From the NCBI GenBank assembly GCA_946405435.1, contig CAMJHF010000010.1:1-64000 (forward strand): a stretch of DNA of 64,000 nucleotides. Direction: 5' to 3'. Both the position numbers and the translations under genes were made by a program. Below, in pieces: positions 7,459 to 20,990 of the stretch (positions are counted from its first letter, which is position 1; each line of letters starts with the position of its first letter). The DNA is from an uncultured Bacteroidales bacterium (lineage in GTDB: Bacteria; Bacteroidota; Bacteroidia; Bacteroidales; UBA932). The notes under the pieces are model-generated. The model ran no database searches and had not been told where the DNA came from. It was given only the letters and a program-made list of their open reading frames with translations.

Positions 7459-8976
7459 CTAAAAAAAGGTTTTTCGCAAGTACAGCGGAACGCCGTCCGC
7501 AGAGATTCCCTCGACACTGAGAGTATAAAAGACGCCAGGGTCCACGCCGGCACACGGCACGGACACGCTTCCGCCTGCCGGAATATCCACCAAAGGATGC
7601 CAGAAAAGGGTTTCGCTTCCCTTGAAAGCCTGAGGCAGGGAACAGCCGTGAAAACCATAAATGCGGATATTGTCCGGCAGCAGAAGGCCCGGCATGCGCC
7701 CGTCAAACGTCACAAGGTTCACCACCCCGTCGAAATCGCTCGGACCAAGATAGTAGCGATATGGATAAACGTCTATGGTCTTGATTATGGCAGGGTCATA
7801 ACTCTCTATCAAACTGTGGTCAAGCACCGGCACACCGTCCACCATCACCACGGCGTCGCCCCAGCGCGGCATTCCATCCGAAACGCTGGAGGGAATGAGC
7901 AGGGTGATGCTGGGCTTGCCGCCCTTGCGGCGCATCCTCACCTGGGGGATAATCTCCACGAACACTTCTTCCATGGTGGGGAAACGGGTATAGTCGTCAA
8001 GCACATATCTAGTACATTCGTGCTCGAGGAAGAAATGCCCGGCCTGCACGGGAAGGGACGAAGTGAGGGTGTCCGTGAGCTGCCGCTCCTGCATGGCAGC
8101 CGTGCGCCGCAGAAGGTCGGCCTCCATGGACCTGCATATTTCCAACTTGGGCAGGCCGGTCTCGGGCGAAGTGCTGAACACCTGTTCCAACTCGGCATGG
8201 GCTGTCCGGCCCTCGCCAAGGCCAGAAGGGATGCACACAATGTCCACGTCGCCGAAGATATTCTCGGTGTGCACGCTGAATGTGCCATCTTCTTGTACTT
8301 CAGCCCGATAGCAATCAGTTGCAGAGCCCGGTACGGCCAATATCACGCCGGTGGCGGCCGATGCGTCAGGGCCGGTGATGCGGCCGCGGATGACCTCGCC
8401 GTCCGAAGGCTCCGACGGGGCCGGCAGCTTGAATCCGGCTATGGATGAGCGCATGACAGGCTGAAGAGAGTCCTCGCGGTAGAGCGACAGGCACACCGAA
8501 GCGGCGGCTCCCGACATGTTGCGTATCACCAGCGAATCGCCGGCCTGCTCTACGGAAAAGCCGTAGCCGGTCTCGAAGGCCTTGGGGGCCGAAGACAGTG
8601 ACCCGACCACCTCGACGCCATCCTTCACCCTGTCGGTGGAAAGGGTGTTGAACACCGAAATGACGGGACCTCCGGCCGGAGTGCCTCCCGGCAGGCAGGC
8701 CCTGAGCCTGTAGTTGCCGGTGGGCGTGCCGAAGGGTATGCGCAGAACTCCCGCTCCGCGCCCGCCCGCTACGGCCAGCTTGCCCATGGCGGCCACACCG
8801 TCGGACGACACCAGCTCCAGCAGGACCACCGACGGCCCCTTGGCGCAGAATGCGGAGCATCCGATGTTCTCCCCCGCCAGGTAGCAGCCCTTGTCTGTGG
8901 CAACATACACATCCTGCGCGGCCAGGGGCAGGCAGGACAAGGCTAACAGGACAGCAAAGAGTATCTTCTTCATCAT
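7459..8976 (-). CDS. Exported protein with MG2-like and TonB-plug-like regions
   Basis: This 505-residue protein has a signal peptide (residues 1-20, ending LAAQD). The stretch VYVATDKGCYLAGENI is like the MG2 domains of alpha-2-macroglobulin-type proteins. Near the C-terminus, VMVDGVPVLDHSLIESYDPAIIK followed by DFDGVVNLVTFDG resembles a TonB-receptor plug. Both assignments are by eye. The start at 8976 overlaps the stop of the DUF4249 gene (ATGA), so the genes are translationally coupled. Third member of a receptor, lipoprotein and accessory trio. Function unknown; it probably works with the TonB receptor at the outer membrane. Confidence 0.65.
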   Translation of the reverse strand: MMKKILFAVLLALSCLPLAAQDVYVATDKGCYLAGENIGCSAFCAKGPSVVLLELVSSDGVAAMGKLAVAGGRGAGVLRIPFGTPTGNYRLRACLPGGTPAGGPVISVFNTLSTDRVKDGVEVVGSLSSAPKAFETGYGFSVEQAGDSLVIRNMSGAAASVCLSLYREDSLQPVMRSSIAGFKLPAPSEPSDGEVIRGRITGPDASAATGVILAVPGSATDCYRAEVQEDGTFSVHTENIFGDVDIVCIPSGLGEGRTAHAELEQVFSTSPETGLPKLEICRSMEADLLRRTAAMQERQLTDTLTSSLPVQAGHFFLEHECTRYVLDDYTRFPTMEEVFVEIIPQVRMRRKGGKPSITLLIPSSVSDGMPRWGDAVVMVDGVPVLDHSLIESYDPAIIKTIDVYPYRYYLGPSDFDGVVNLVTFDGRMPGLLLPDNIRIYGFHGCSLPQAFKGSETLFWHPLVDIPAGGSVSVPCAGVDPGVFYTLSVEGISADGVPLYLRKTFF

Positions 8977-10145
8977 TTGTGCGAATTGGGCCACCATTCC
9001 GGCTTGTTCTTGGTGCCTCCCTGGGCCCGGCAGTCTACGCAGCGCTTGGGCGCCCAAGGCACGTTGGTAAGGGTCGGAGCATCGCCGGAAAAGCGCACCG
9101 GCGAGTCTGTAATGTACACCTGGTCAAACATATAGCGCCCGTCCTCGTCGGGAGCGGGATAAAACAGCAGGGCGTCGGGGTCGTAACCCTGCCTGTAGTA
9201 GGTCGGGGGAACGAAGAGCCGCGAGGTAGTGCGCTGCACCACGCTGAGGTAGCCGAGGGCGACCTGCGAAGGATCGGACAGGCAGGTTATGTTGCCTGGC
9301 ATGTCGCTTGGCGTGGGCGAGAACAGCGAGCCGGTGTTGTTGGAAATGTCGTGGAGGTGCTGAAGGTACGCCCGCCCGCCGGAAGAAAGCCCGCTGACCG
9401 TAACATCCAGGCAGTAAAGGGTTGATATCCTCTTGTCGGTGAACGGAATGGTCATTATCAGGCGGTCCTTCACCACGTTGCCGCTCTGGCCCTCCGCACT
9501 GGCAAGGCCGGGCTCGACGCTGCTGCGGCTGGACCAGCAGTAGTAATAATCCTCGGACGGATCGGGCTCGCGGTATATTTTGGAAGGGTCTTCGTTGTCC
9601 GGCGCGGGAAGGCCTGGAACGAACATCAGCACGGGGATGAAGTCGGCGTGGTATTCCCACGTTTCAGTGTAGTCCCAGCGGAAGTTCCAAAGCGAGTCGG
9701 CCCCGTCCAGGCTGATATAGAGAGCCAGGCCAGTCTCTGAAGGCTCGGCCCGCAGGCCGGAAACGACCGGCGCCTGGTTCACTCCCTGCCATGGACTTGC
9801 AAACTCCCTCGCATCATTCAGTTTGACATGAAGCCGGTAGCGCTGGTCCGGCGGAGCCGAAGAGGTGTCGAACTCATAGGTGCCGCGCGCCAGATATTCC
9901 CCCTTACAGGCAAATCCGCCGTCACCCTCTATCGTAAGGCTCCCCTTGGGGTAGTCCTTGAGCATGGTTCCGGAAGGCGTCCCGACGGGATAGACATACC
10001 CGAGCGTGATGCGCGTAGGCTCGCCTATCGTTATGTCGCCGGACACCACAAGGTGCTTGATTTCCACATCATCCTGCTTAATGTCAAAAGGATAGATGCA
10101 AGCATCAAGGGCGAGGAGCAAAAGTATCGGCAACAGTCGCTTCAT
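8973..10145 (-). CDS. DUF4249-type lipoprotein
   Basis: The 390-residue protein begins with a lipoprotein signal (LLLLALDAC, lipidated Cys at residue 16). The sequence after it (KHLVVSGDITIGEPTRITLGYVYP) fits the DUF4249 family, whose members are encoded beside TonB-dependent receptors in Bacteroidota and are thought to act as surface or periplasmic partners. It lies 2 bp downstream of the receptor gene and overlaps the next gene by 4 bp. The ligand is unknown. Confidence 0.8.
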   Translation of the reverse strand: MKRLLPILLLLALDACIYPFDIKQDDVEIKHLVVSGDITIGEPTRITLGYVYPVGTPSGTMLKDYPKGSLTIEGDGGFACKGEYLARGTYEFDTSSAPPDQRYRLHVKLNDAREFASPWQGVNQAPVVSGLRAEPSETGLALYISLDGADSLWNFRWDYTETWEYHADFIPVLMFVPGLPAPDNEDPSKIYREPDPSEDYYYCWSSRSSVEPGLASAEGQSGNVVKDRLIMTIPFTDKRISTLYCLDVTVSGLSSGGRAYLQHLHDISNNTGSLFSPTPSDMPGNITCLSDPSQVALGYLSVVQRTTSRLFVPPTYYRQGYDPDALLFYPAPDEDGRYMFDQVYITDSPVRFSGDAPTLTNVPWAPKRCVDCRAQGGTKNKPEWWPNSHK

Positions 10146-10147
10146 GG

Positions 10148-13100
10148 TCAGAACTTAAGATTAAGGCTGAGGTAAGGGATCTGCGTGGCGAACACCGACA
10201 CCATGTAGCCCCTGACGTCACGCCCTGCAGAGGTTGTGTAGAATACCGAGTAGGCGTTCCTGCGGCCTGTCACATTGTAGCAGCCAATGGTGGCCGACAT
10301 GTGCGTGAAGGCCTTGAGGTAATGCCCCGGCTCGATGTTGAAAGCCAGGTCGAGCCTGAAATAGTCGGGAATGCGGTAGGCGTTGCGCTCCGAATACATG
10401 AGGCGCAGGGCGTTCCCGTACAAATACTGGCCCACCGGAATAGTGACCGGACGGCCCGTGGAATAATCGAGGTTGAAGGAAATGCTGTAGCGGTGCGTAA
10501 ACTTGTAGTTGCCAACCAGTTTCACGTCGTGCGGCTTGTCGTGGGGAGCGTTGTACCAGGCCCCTCCGTTGATGGTTTCCAAGCCCCGGTCCTGCATTTC
10601 CTGCAGCTGGGCGCGCGACCAGGTGTACGCCACCCAGCCGGTCAGCCGGCCGGACAGCTTGCGCAGCATAAGCTCGACTCCATAGGAGCGGCCCCTGGTG
10701 CGCACCACATCGTCCGCGAGGTGCTCGTTCATGGTGAGCACGGCCCCGGACTTGTAGTCAAGATAGTTGTACATCCGCTTGTAATACCCCTCGAGACTTA
10801 TGTCCAGCACGTTCCCGAACACGGTCCAGTAGGCGCCCGCGGCGGCCTGCCAGCCCCTCTGGGGCAGGATGCCGGCGCCGGACAGCTTCCAGGTGTCCAT
10901 GGGAGAGATGCTGGAAGAGTTGGAAATCAGGTGGATGTACTGATTCATGCTGTTGACGCCCGTCTTGAAGGACAGGTTGGGAAGGGGCGAATACTTGCCG
11001 CTCAGCCTCAACTCCGGACCTCCGTAGTACTTGGCGGGACGGAACGTCAGGAACGAGGAATAGCGCAGGCCGGCCTCCAGGCTGAGGGGCGAACCCTCCG
11101 GCTGCCAGGTGTCACCGGCGTAGATGGCAGGTTCCAGGGCCGACTCGGTGTCGAGGCTCCGGGGAATCACCAGCGACTCGCCGGTGGGACGCATGGAGCC
11201 GGGGTTGAGGACATACAGCACCGCGTCGCCTCCCCATGAGAGGGTGTGGGCGCCCAGCCGCTGCTGCACCCCGGCCCGCAGGAACCCCTGGTTCACGGTG
11301 GTGTTAAGGGCGTAGGAGCCGGCGGGATCGGTGGAGTAGCCGCGGTCGAGAGTATTTGAGTAGCGGTCGTAACCGGTTGATACATTGAGAGTACCTCCTC
11401 GGGCCGTCTTGTGGGTCCACCTCAGGGCCACGTCCAGGTTGGAATAGCGGAAGGTAGTGTCTCCCCGGAAGGAGAAACCGTCTCGGGACCAGTAAGCGGT
11501 GGCCTTGAGGGTGTTGCGCTCGTCGAAATGATGCGTCACGCCGAGGTTCACGTCGCTGAACGACGCCTTGCCTCCGGAATATCCGCTCACTGCCGGCAGG
11601 CGTTTCAGAAGCCAGTCGGAATAGGTGGTGCGGCCGCCCAGCACGAAGGTGGTCCTGTCCTTCACTATCGGTCCTTCCAGGGCCACGTGGCTTGTGAGTA
11701 TTCCAAGGCCCAGCGAGCCACGTATGCGCTCGGCGTTGCCGTCGCGCGTGCTTATGTCAAGCACCGACGAGATGCGGCCGCCGAACTGCACCGGGATGGA
11801 ACTTTTATACAGTTGAATGTCGTCCACCACGTCGGTGTTGAAGGCGGAAAATATGCCGAACAGGTGGCTGGGATTGTATATCGTGCCGCCGTTGAAGAGG
11901 ATAAGGTTCTGGTCGGAGGAGCCGCCGCGCACGTTGAAACCGCTGCTGGCTTCACCTACCGACTTGACTCCGGGCAGGGTGAGGACGGCCTTGAGCACAT
12001 CGCCCTCGCCAAAAGCCGACGGCATGTGGGTAATGGTGGTGGAATTCATTTTCTCCAGGCCCATGCCGGCGTTGCGGTGGGCCGCCATGCTGTTGGCGGT
12101 CACATAAGCGCTCTGCAGGGCCGTCACCTTCTCGCGCATGACTATATCCAGGCCGCCGGAGCCGCGCAGCAGCACGTGGATGTCCATGTCTTCCATGGAA
12201 TACTCCCTGAAGGTCAGCAAGTTCTCGCCGGCAGGCAGGGTGAGGGAATAGCGGCCGTCGGCGTCGGTGTAGCAGTAGGTGCGGCCGCTGCGGTCGGCCA
12301 CCAGGACGCCCTGGAGCGCCTCGCCGGAGGCCACGTCGCGCACCACTCCGCTCACGGTAGCCGTGGCAGCGTCTCCGGAGCCTATTTCGTAGGTTTTGTT
12401 GCGATAGCTGGCTATAAGGTTTTCCTGCTCAATAGCCGCCAGCATGGCCCGGCGCTCCGCGGAGGGGTCTCCGGCGGAAAACCATTCTGCAGGAAGCGAG
12501 CCGGCGGCATTCTTGACCTGCGGGGAGCGCCTTATCGTGCGGGGCACGGCAACATCGGGCTCGGCAGTGCTCAAAGGCTGTCCCGGGCGCATGGCCGCCC
12601 TGCGCGAACGGCCGGGGCGTATCCGCTTGAATGCGCCGTCACGCTCGACGTAGTACTTGTCCTGCTGGTAGAAATAGGTTATGAGTTTCTCGCGGTAGTC
12701 GGGGTCGTCGTAGCCTATGCCCTTGTCGCCGTTATGGTCGCCGGGCGAACGGGCGAAGAGCTTGCGCCGCTGCATCCACACGTTGCGGCGGCCGTCCGTG
12801 AGCAGCTGGAAAAAGCCCTCTGGGGCGCCTTCCACACCATAATACTGCAAGTTGTAGTAGTAGATTCCGTCAATCTTGAACCAGGCCGTGAGGCCGCGCT
12901 CGGCCACGACCGGCGCAGCGAAGGAAGACTCCCGGGCCAGAAGGTCCTGCGTATGTGCATTGACATTGAGAGGCACATTTTCGTACAAGGTGCCGTTGAA
13001 AAACACGCTGCCAGGAACGAATTCGCGGGTGCTCCAGTAGTAGTGGCCGTTGAAGGGAAAGTTGTACTCGCGCATCTCGCGCCCCCGGAAAAGGGGCGTC

Positions 13101-13156
13101 TGGGCGTAGCACTGAAGCCCGGCGAGCAACAAAAGGCAAACCACTAACTTTCGCAT
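10148..13156 (-). CDS. TonB-dependent outer-membrane receptor
   Basis: A 1002-residue protein. It has a signal peptide (1-18), an unusual roughly 230-residue N-terminal region without recognised motifs, a carboxypeptidase-regulatory-like domain (about 268-350, VSGVVRDVASGEALQGVLV), a plug (about 375-500, with GFNVRGGSSDQNLILFNGG) and a 22-strand-type beta barrel ending in LNLKF. It would import a ligand with TonB energy. The receptor lacks SusC features and is followed by DUF4249, so it belongs to the DUF4249-linked class rather than a SusCD pair. The promoter box TATATTTG abuts the start codon. Confidence 0.92.
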   Translation of the reverse strand: MRKLVVCLLLLAGLQCYAQTPLFRGREMREYNFPFNGHYYWSTREFVPGSVFFNGTLYENVPLNVNAHTQDLLARESSFAAPVVAERGLTAWFKIDGIYYYNLQYYGVEGAPEGFFQLLTDGRRNVWMQRRKLFARSPGDHNGDKGIGYDDPDYREKLITYFYQQDKYYVERDGAFKRIRPGRSRRAAMRPGQPLSTAEPDVAVPRTIRRSPQVKNAAGSLPAEWFSAGDPSAERRAMLAAIEQENLIASYRNKTYEIGSGDAATATVSGVVRDVASGEALQGVLVADRSGRTYCYTDADGRYSLTLPAGENLLTFREYSMEDMDIHVLLRGSGGLDIVMREKVTALQSAYVTANSMAAHRNAGMGLEKMNSTTITHMPSAFGEGDVLKAVLTLPGVKSVGEASSGFNVRGGSSDQNLILFNGGTIYNPSHLFGIFSAFNTDVVDDIQLYKSSIPVQFGGRISSVLDISTRDGNAERIRGSLGLGILTSHVALEGPIVKDRTTFVLGGRTTYSDWLLKRLPAVSGYSGGKASFSDVNLGVTHHFDERNTLKATAYWSRDGFSFRGDTTFRYSNLDVALRWTHKTARGGTLNVSTGYDRYSNTLDRGYSTDPAGSYALNTTVNQGFLRAGVQQRLGAHTLSWGGDAVLYVLNPGSMRPTGESLVIPRSLDTESALEPAIYAGDTWQPEGSPLSLEAGLRYSSFLTFRPAKYYGGPELRLSGKYSPLPNLSFKTGVNSMNQYIHLISNSSSISPMDTWKLSGAGILPQRGWQAAAGAYWTVFGNVLDISLEGYYKRMYNYLDYKSGAVLTMNEHLADDVVRTRGRSYGVELMLRKLSGRLTGWVAYTWSRAQLQEMQDRGLETINGGAWYNAPHDKPHDVKLVGNYKFTHRYSISFNLDYSTGRPVTIPVGQYLYGNALRLMYSERNAYRIPDYFRLDLAFNIEPGHYLKAFTHMSATIGCYNVTGRRNAYSVFYTTSAGRDVRGYMVSVFATQIPYLSLNLKF

Positions 13157-13160
13157 GGGG

Positions 13161-13168
13161 CAAATATA
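13161..13168 (-). promoter_or_regulatory. -7 box TATATTTG for the TonB receptor
   Basis: On the minus strand TATATTTG is followed by only CCCC and then the ATG at 13156, so transcription should start at the start codon. It is back to back with the box at 13192-13199 inside a 47-bp divergent spacer. Confidence 0.55.
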
Positions 13169-13191
13169 TATATTTTCAAGAAATCTATTAG

Positions 13192-13199
13192 TATCTTTG
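13192..13199 (+). promoter_or_regulatory. -7 box TATCTTTG before the pseudogene
   Basis: An exact TAnnTTTG match, 4 nt before the ATG at 13204. The promoter appears intact although the gene behind it is broken. Confidence 0.5.
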
Positions 13200-13203
13200 A
13201 AGT

Positions 13204-13927
13204 ATGAAAAAAATATTACTTCCTCTGCTTATTCTATGCTGCTCCTGCTTTTGACTTCAAGGCGGCGGAAGGCGCCGCGCAGTACTTGTTCACCCTCACT
13301 CCCGCGGAGGGCGAGGCGCTGAGCTTCAAAGCATCATCCCCGTCCGCCCCGTTATCCGAGGTGTGGGACAAGGTGGCGGTGAAGACCTTCAACATGACCG
13401 GCCAGTTCGAGGACGTCAACGTGCAGGGCCTGCAGCTCTACCAGAACCTGACCAACTGCACGGCCGCACCCTACGCAACATACCTGCTCACAAGGGGAGG
13501 CACTTCAAAAGAGGACGTCCGCACCTCCGAGGACCTCATCCGCATGAGCGAAGACCAGTTCGTCCATTGGGCTTACCCCGACACCACGGAATACGGATTC
13601 CACAAGCGCTACGCCCCCAGCGTGCACGAGCAGTACAAATACGAGATGCCGGTGGACAACAGCGCCTGCAATGTGGCAAACGCCCTGCTGGACTACTATC
13701 ACACTACCGGCGACCTGCTGGCGCTGGCCAAGGCCAAGGCCCTTATAGACAACATCACGCGCATGCAGAACCCCCTCAACGGATGCCTTCCCACCACATG
13801 GGAATGGCGCAACGCCAAAAAAGACCGCAATCGTACCTTCTGGGTAAATTGCAGTCTTTCTTCGGCTCAGATGCTCCTGCGCGCCGACGGGCTCAAGGCG
13901 GACTTTGACCGGCTGACCCGGGAATAA
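13204..13927 (+). pseudogene. Internally deleted paralogue of the lipoprotein at 31678
   Basis: The ATG at 13204 opens a signal peptide (MKKILLPLLILCCSC) that hits TGA at 13252. In the next frame, from 13241, comes APAFDFKAAEGA...YLFTLTP, then a second join, then KTFNMTGQFEDV to the end. All parts align with the intact 523-residue lipoprotein at 31678-33249, missing about 35 residues after the signal peptide and about 245 residues in the middle. The first deletion changes frame, so no full product can be made; residues from 13286 onward stay open. Both joins fall at short matching sequences (GCTCCTGC; GCGGTG). Confidence 0.85.
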
Positions 13928-13928
13928 G

Positions 13929-14498
13929 CTACACCGTAAGGATTTCTTTCTCCTTGGCGGCTACAATCTCGTCGACGGCTTTGACGTTCTTGTCGGTGAG
14001 TTTCTGTACTTCGTCCTCGGCTTCCTTCTGGATGTCCTCGGAGAGGCCCTCGTTCTTCTGGGCTTTCTTGAGGATGTCGAAGGCGTCGCGGCGGGCGTTG
14101 CGTACGGTGACCTTGGTCTGCTCGCCGGTGGCTTTAGCCTTCTTTATCAGGTCTTTGCGGCGCTCCTCGGTGAGTGCGGGCACCACGCAGCGGATAATCT
14201 CGCCGTTGTTCTGGGGGGTGAAGCCCAGATTGGCGTCCATGATGGCCTTCTCGATCTTGGGGATCATGTTCTTCTCCCAGGGCTGGAGCGCCAGTGTCTT
14301 GGCGTCGGGAGCGGAGATGGAGCACACCTGGTGCACCGGGGTGGGGCTGCCGTAGTAGTCCACCATCAGACCGTTGAAAATTGCAGGATTGGCCTTGCCT
14401 ACCCTGTAGGTTTTGAGATCCTCCTCGAGGAACCTGAGGGCGTCGTTCATCTTGGATTCGGCGCCGGAGACGATTTCTTTTGCTCTGTCGTTCAACAT
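13929..14498 (-). CDS. frr: Ribosome recycling factor
   Basis: The 189-residue protein has the full length and typical segments of RRF (an N-terminal ALRFLEEDLKTYRVGKANPAIF region, and the C-terminal helical part with RRDAFDILKKAQK). It splits post-termination ribosomes together with EF-G in the cytoplasm. It begins 1 bp after the pyrH stop, the conserved pyrH-frr order, and is the last gene of the operon. Its stop lies 1 bp from the end of the convergent pseudogene. Confidence 0.97.
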   Translation of the reverse strand: MLNDRAKEIVSGAESKMNDALRFLEEDLKTYRVGKANPAIFNGLMVDYYGSPTPVHQVCSISAPDAKTLALQPWEKNMIPKIEKAIMDANLGFTPQNNGEIIRCVVPALTEERRKDLIKKAKATGEQTKVTVRNARRDAFDILKKAQKNEGLSEDIQKEAEDEVQKLTDKNVKAVDEIVAAKEKEILTV

Positions 14499-14499
14499 A

Positions 14500-15216
14500 T
14501 TATTCTGCTTTTACTATTGTTCCGATAGGTTCGCCTTGCAACAGGCGGGCCAGATTGCCGCGGCGGGTGACGTCGAACACCACGATAGGCACTGGACCCT
14601 GTTCGCAGAGGGCGTAGGCCGTCTGGTCCATGACCTTGAGATGGTCGGAGAGGGCCTTGGTGAAAGTAAGTTCCTCGTAACGCACGGCCGTGGGGTCCTT
14701 TTCAGGGTCGGCGGTGTACACCCCGTCGACGCGCGTACCCTTGAGGAGGGCGTCGGCGCCGAGTTCCAGGGCGCGCAGGGCGGCTCCGGAGTCGGTGGTG
14801 AAGAAAGGATTGCCGGTGCCTCCGGCAATAAGCGCCACGCCGCCCTCTTCGAGCACCTTGACCGCATTGTCGCGGGTGTAGTAGCGGGCGAACGGTTCCA
14901 TGGGAGTGGCCGTAAACACCTCGGCATTGACGCCAAGGCTCTTGATGGCCCCGGCCAGGGCGAGGGAGTTGATGATGGTGGCAAGCATGCCCATGCGGTC
15001 TCCGGTGACGCGGTCGAAGCCCTTGCCGACACCCTGCAGGCCGCGGAATATGTTGCCGCCGCCGTTGACTATCGCCACCTGGTGGCCGGCGCGCACGGCC
15101 TCCACTATCTCGGATGCATAGGTATTGAGGCTTTCGGGATCCAGACCCTTGCCGGCGGGGCCGCCGAGGCTTTCCCCGCTGAGCTTTAACAACACTCTTT
15201 TGTACATATCAGCCAT
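14500..15216 (-). CDS. pyrH: UMP kinase
   Basis: The 238-residue protein of the amino-acid kinase fold phosphorylates UMP to UDP. Motifs are KRVLLKLSGESL at the start, NGGGNIFRG for phosphate binding, and GGTGNPFFTTDSGAALRA. The start at 15216 gives the canonical MADMYKRVLLKLSG; the frame further upstream overlaps guaA and is not coding. It is placed between guaA (53 bp gap) and frr (1 bp gap). Confidence 0.96.
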   Translation of the reverse strand: MADMYKRVLLKLSGESLGGPAGKGLDPESLNTYASEIVEAVRAGHQVAIVNGGGNIFRGLQGVGKGFDRVTGDRMGMLATIINSLALAGAIKSLGVNAEVFTATPMEPFARYYTRDNAVKVLEEGGVALIAGGTGNPFFTTDSGAALRALELGADALLKGTRVDGVYTADPEKDPTAVRYEELTFTKALSDHLKVMDQTAYALCEQGPVPIVVFDVTRRGNLARLLQGEPIGTIVKAE

Positions 15217-15269
15217 TAGTTTCGACACAGAAAACAAAAATATTGGAAAATCATCAAAAATGCAAATAC

Positions 15270-16841
15270 CTACTCCCATTCTATGGTTGCCGGCGGTTTG
15301 GACGATATGTCATAGACCACCCGGTTGACTCCGCGGACCTTGCGTATGATTTCGTTTGAGATGTGGCGCAGGAACTCGTGCGGGAATGCGAACCAGTCCG
15401 CAGTCATGGCGTCGGTCGACACCACGGCGCGGAGCGCAACGGCGCTCTCGTATGTACGTTCGTCGCCCATCACGCCTACGCTCTGCACGGGCAGCAGGAT
15501 GACGCCAGCCTGCCATATTGCCTCGTACAGGTTGGCGGCCTCCACGCGCGGATCCGCTGCGGAAGGGATGCCTGTGCAGGGCCAGCTGCGAAGGCCCCGG
15601 ATGAATATATCGTCGGCTTCCCGCAGGACGGACAGCTTCTCCTCTGTGACCTCGCCTATTACGCGTATGGCCAGCGAAGGGCCCGGGAAAGGATGCCTGC
15701 CGACAAGTTCCTCCTTGATGCCAAGGGCACGCCCCACCCGGCGCACTTCGTCCTTGAACAGCATGCGCAGCGGCTCCACCACCTTGAGGTTCATCTGCTC
15801 CGGCAGGCCGCCCACATTGTGGTGGCTCTTGATCTTGGAAGCGATCCCTGGGATGCCGGCGCTCTCGATGACGTCTGGATAAATGGTGCCCTGGGCAAGC
15901 CAGCGGGCGCCCTCGACCCGGCGGGCGGCCTTCTCGAACGTCTCCACGAACACGCGGCCTATCGCCTTGCGCTTGGCTTCCGGCTCGCTCACGCCGCTAA
16001 GGGCGGAGAGGAACTCGGCCGAGGCATCCACCCCGGTGACGTTGAGGCCCATGTCCGAGTAGGACGAAAGCACCTGAGAGTACTCGTCTTTGCGCAGCAG
16101 GCCGTTGTTCACGAAAATGCAGTTGAGCCTGTCGCCTATGGCCTTGTGCAGCAGCACCGCCGACACGGTGGAATCTACGCCGCCGGACAGCCCGAGTATG
16201 ACTTTATCGTCCCCTATCTGCCCCTTCAGGGCATCTACGGTGGTGTGTATGAATGAATCCGGCGTCCAGTCCCCCTTGCAGCCGCAGATATCGATGGCGA
16301 AATTGGAAAGGATGCGGGAGCCTTCGGTGGTATGGAAGACCTCGGGATGGAACTGTACGGCGTAGGTGCTTTCGCCCGTCCACTGATAGGCGGCGTTTAC
16401 GACATCGTCCGTGGATGCAATCACCCGCGTACCTTCCGGAAGGGCCGATATGGTGTCGCCGTGGGACATCCAGACCTGTGTCCGCCGGCTCACGCCCTTT
16501 AGCAGCGGAGAATCTGCCGTTACGTTGAGCATGGCGCGTCCGTATTCCCGGGAATCCGAAGCCTCGACTTTGCCCCCGAAAGTGCATGCAAGCAGCTGCG
16601 CGCCGTAGCAGATGCCGAGGAGGGGCAGCTTGCCCTTGAAGAGCGAAAAATCCACCATAGGAGCCCCCGCGTCTCTCACGGAGCATGGACTTCCGGACAG
16701 GATGACGCCCCTGACGTCTTCCAGCGACGAGGGAACCTTGTTGTAGGGGTATATCTCGCAATATACGTTCAGTTCCCTGAGCCGGCGGCCTATGAGCTGG
16801 GTAACCTGCGAGCCGAAGTCCAGAATGAGTATTTTATCCAT
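15270..16841 (-). CDS. guaA: GMP synthase (glutamine-hydrolysing)
   Basis: This 523-residue enzyme converts XMP to GMP. The amidotransferase domain has C78 (GICYG) with H165 and E167. The ATP-pyrophosphatase P-loop SGGVDS is at 219-224. The dimerisation domain ends with the classic [10 protein letters not shown]. Oddly, residues 419-437 between the usual FIRxLR and LYxxIWQAG segments form a 19-residue stretch where E. coli has 3. The extra 16 residues keep frame (DNA 15531-15587). It starts 1 bp after the beta-galactosidase stop, in the dusB-to-frr gene string. Confidence 0.97.
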   Translation of the reverse strand: MDKILILDFGSQVTQLIGRRLRELNVYCEIYPYNKVPSSLEDVRGVILSGSPCSVRDAGAPMVDFSLFKGKLPLLGICYGAQLLACTFGGKVEASDSREYGRAMLNVTADSPLLKGVSRRTQVWMSHGDTISALPEGTRVIASTDDVVNAAYQWTGESTYAVQFHPEVFHTTEGSRILSNFAIDICGCKGDWTPDSFIHTTVDALKGQIGDDKVILGLSGGVDSTVSAVLLHKAIGDRLNCIFVNNGLLRKDEYSQVLSSYSDMGLNVTGVDASAEFLSALSGVSEPEAKRKAIGRVFVETFEKAARRVEGARWLAQGTIYPDVIESAGIPGIASKIKSHHNVGGLPEQMNLKVVEPLRMLFKDEVRRVGRALGIKEELVGRHPFPGPSLAIRVIGEVTEEKLSVLREADDIFIRGLRSWPCTGIPSAADPRVEAANLYEAIWQAGVILLPVQSVGVMGDERTYESAVALRAVVSTDAMTADWFAFPHEFLRHISNEIIRKVRGVNRVVYDISSKPPATIEWE

Positions 16842-16842
16842 A

Positions 16843-20979
<4,137 letters not shown>

Positions 20980-20990
<11 letters not shown>

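Noticed and set aside
11411..13147. Long plus-strand frame of 578 codons opposite the TonB receptor
   Set aside because: It is a shadow of the receptor's codon bias; the minus-strand protein has clear domains and a signal peptide.
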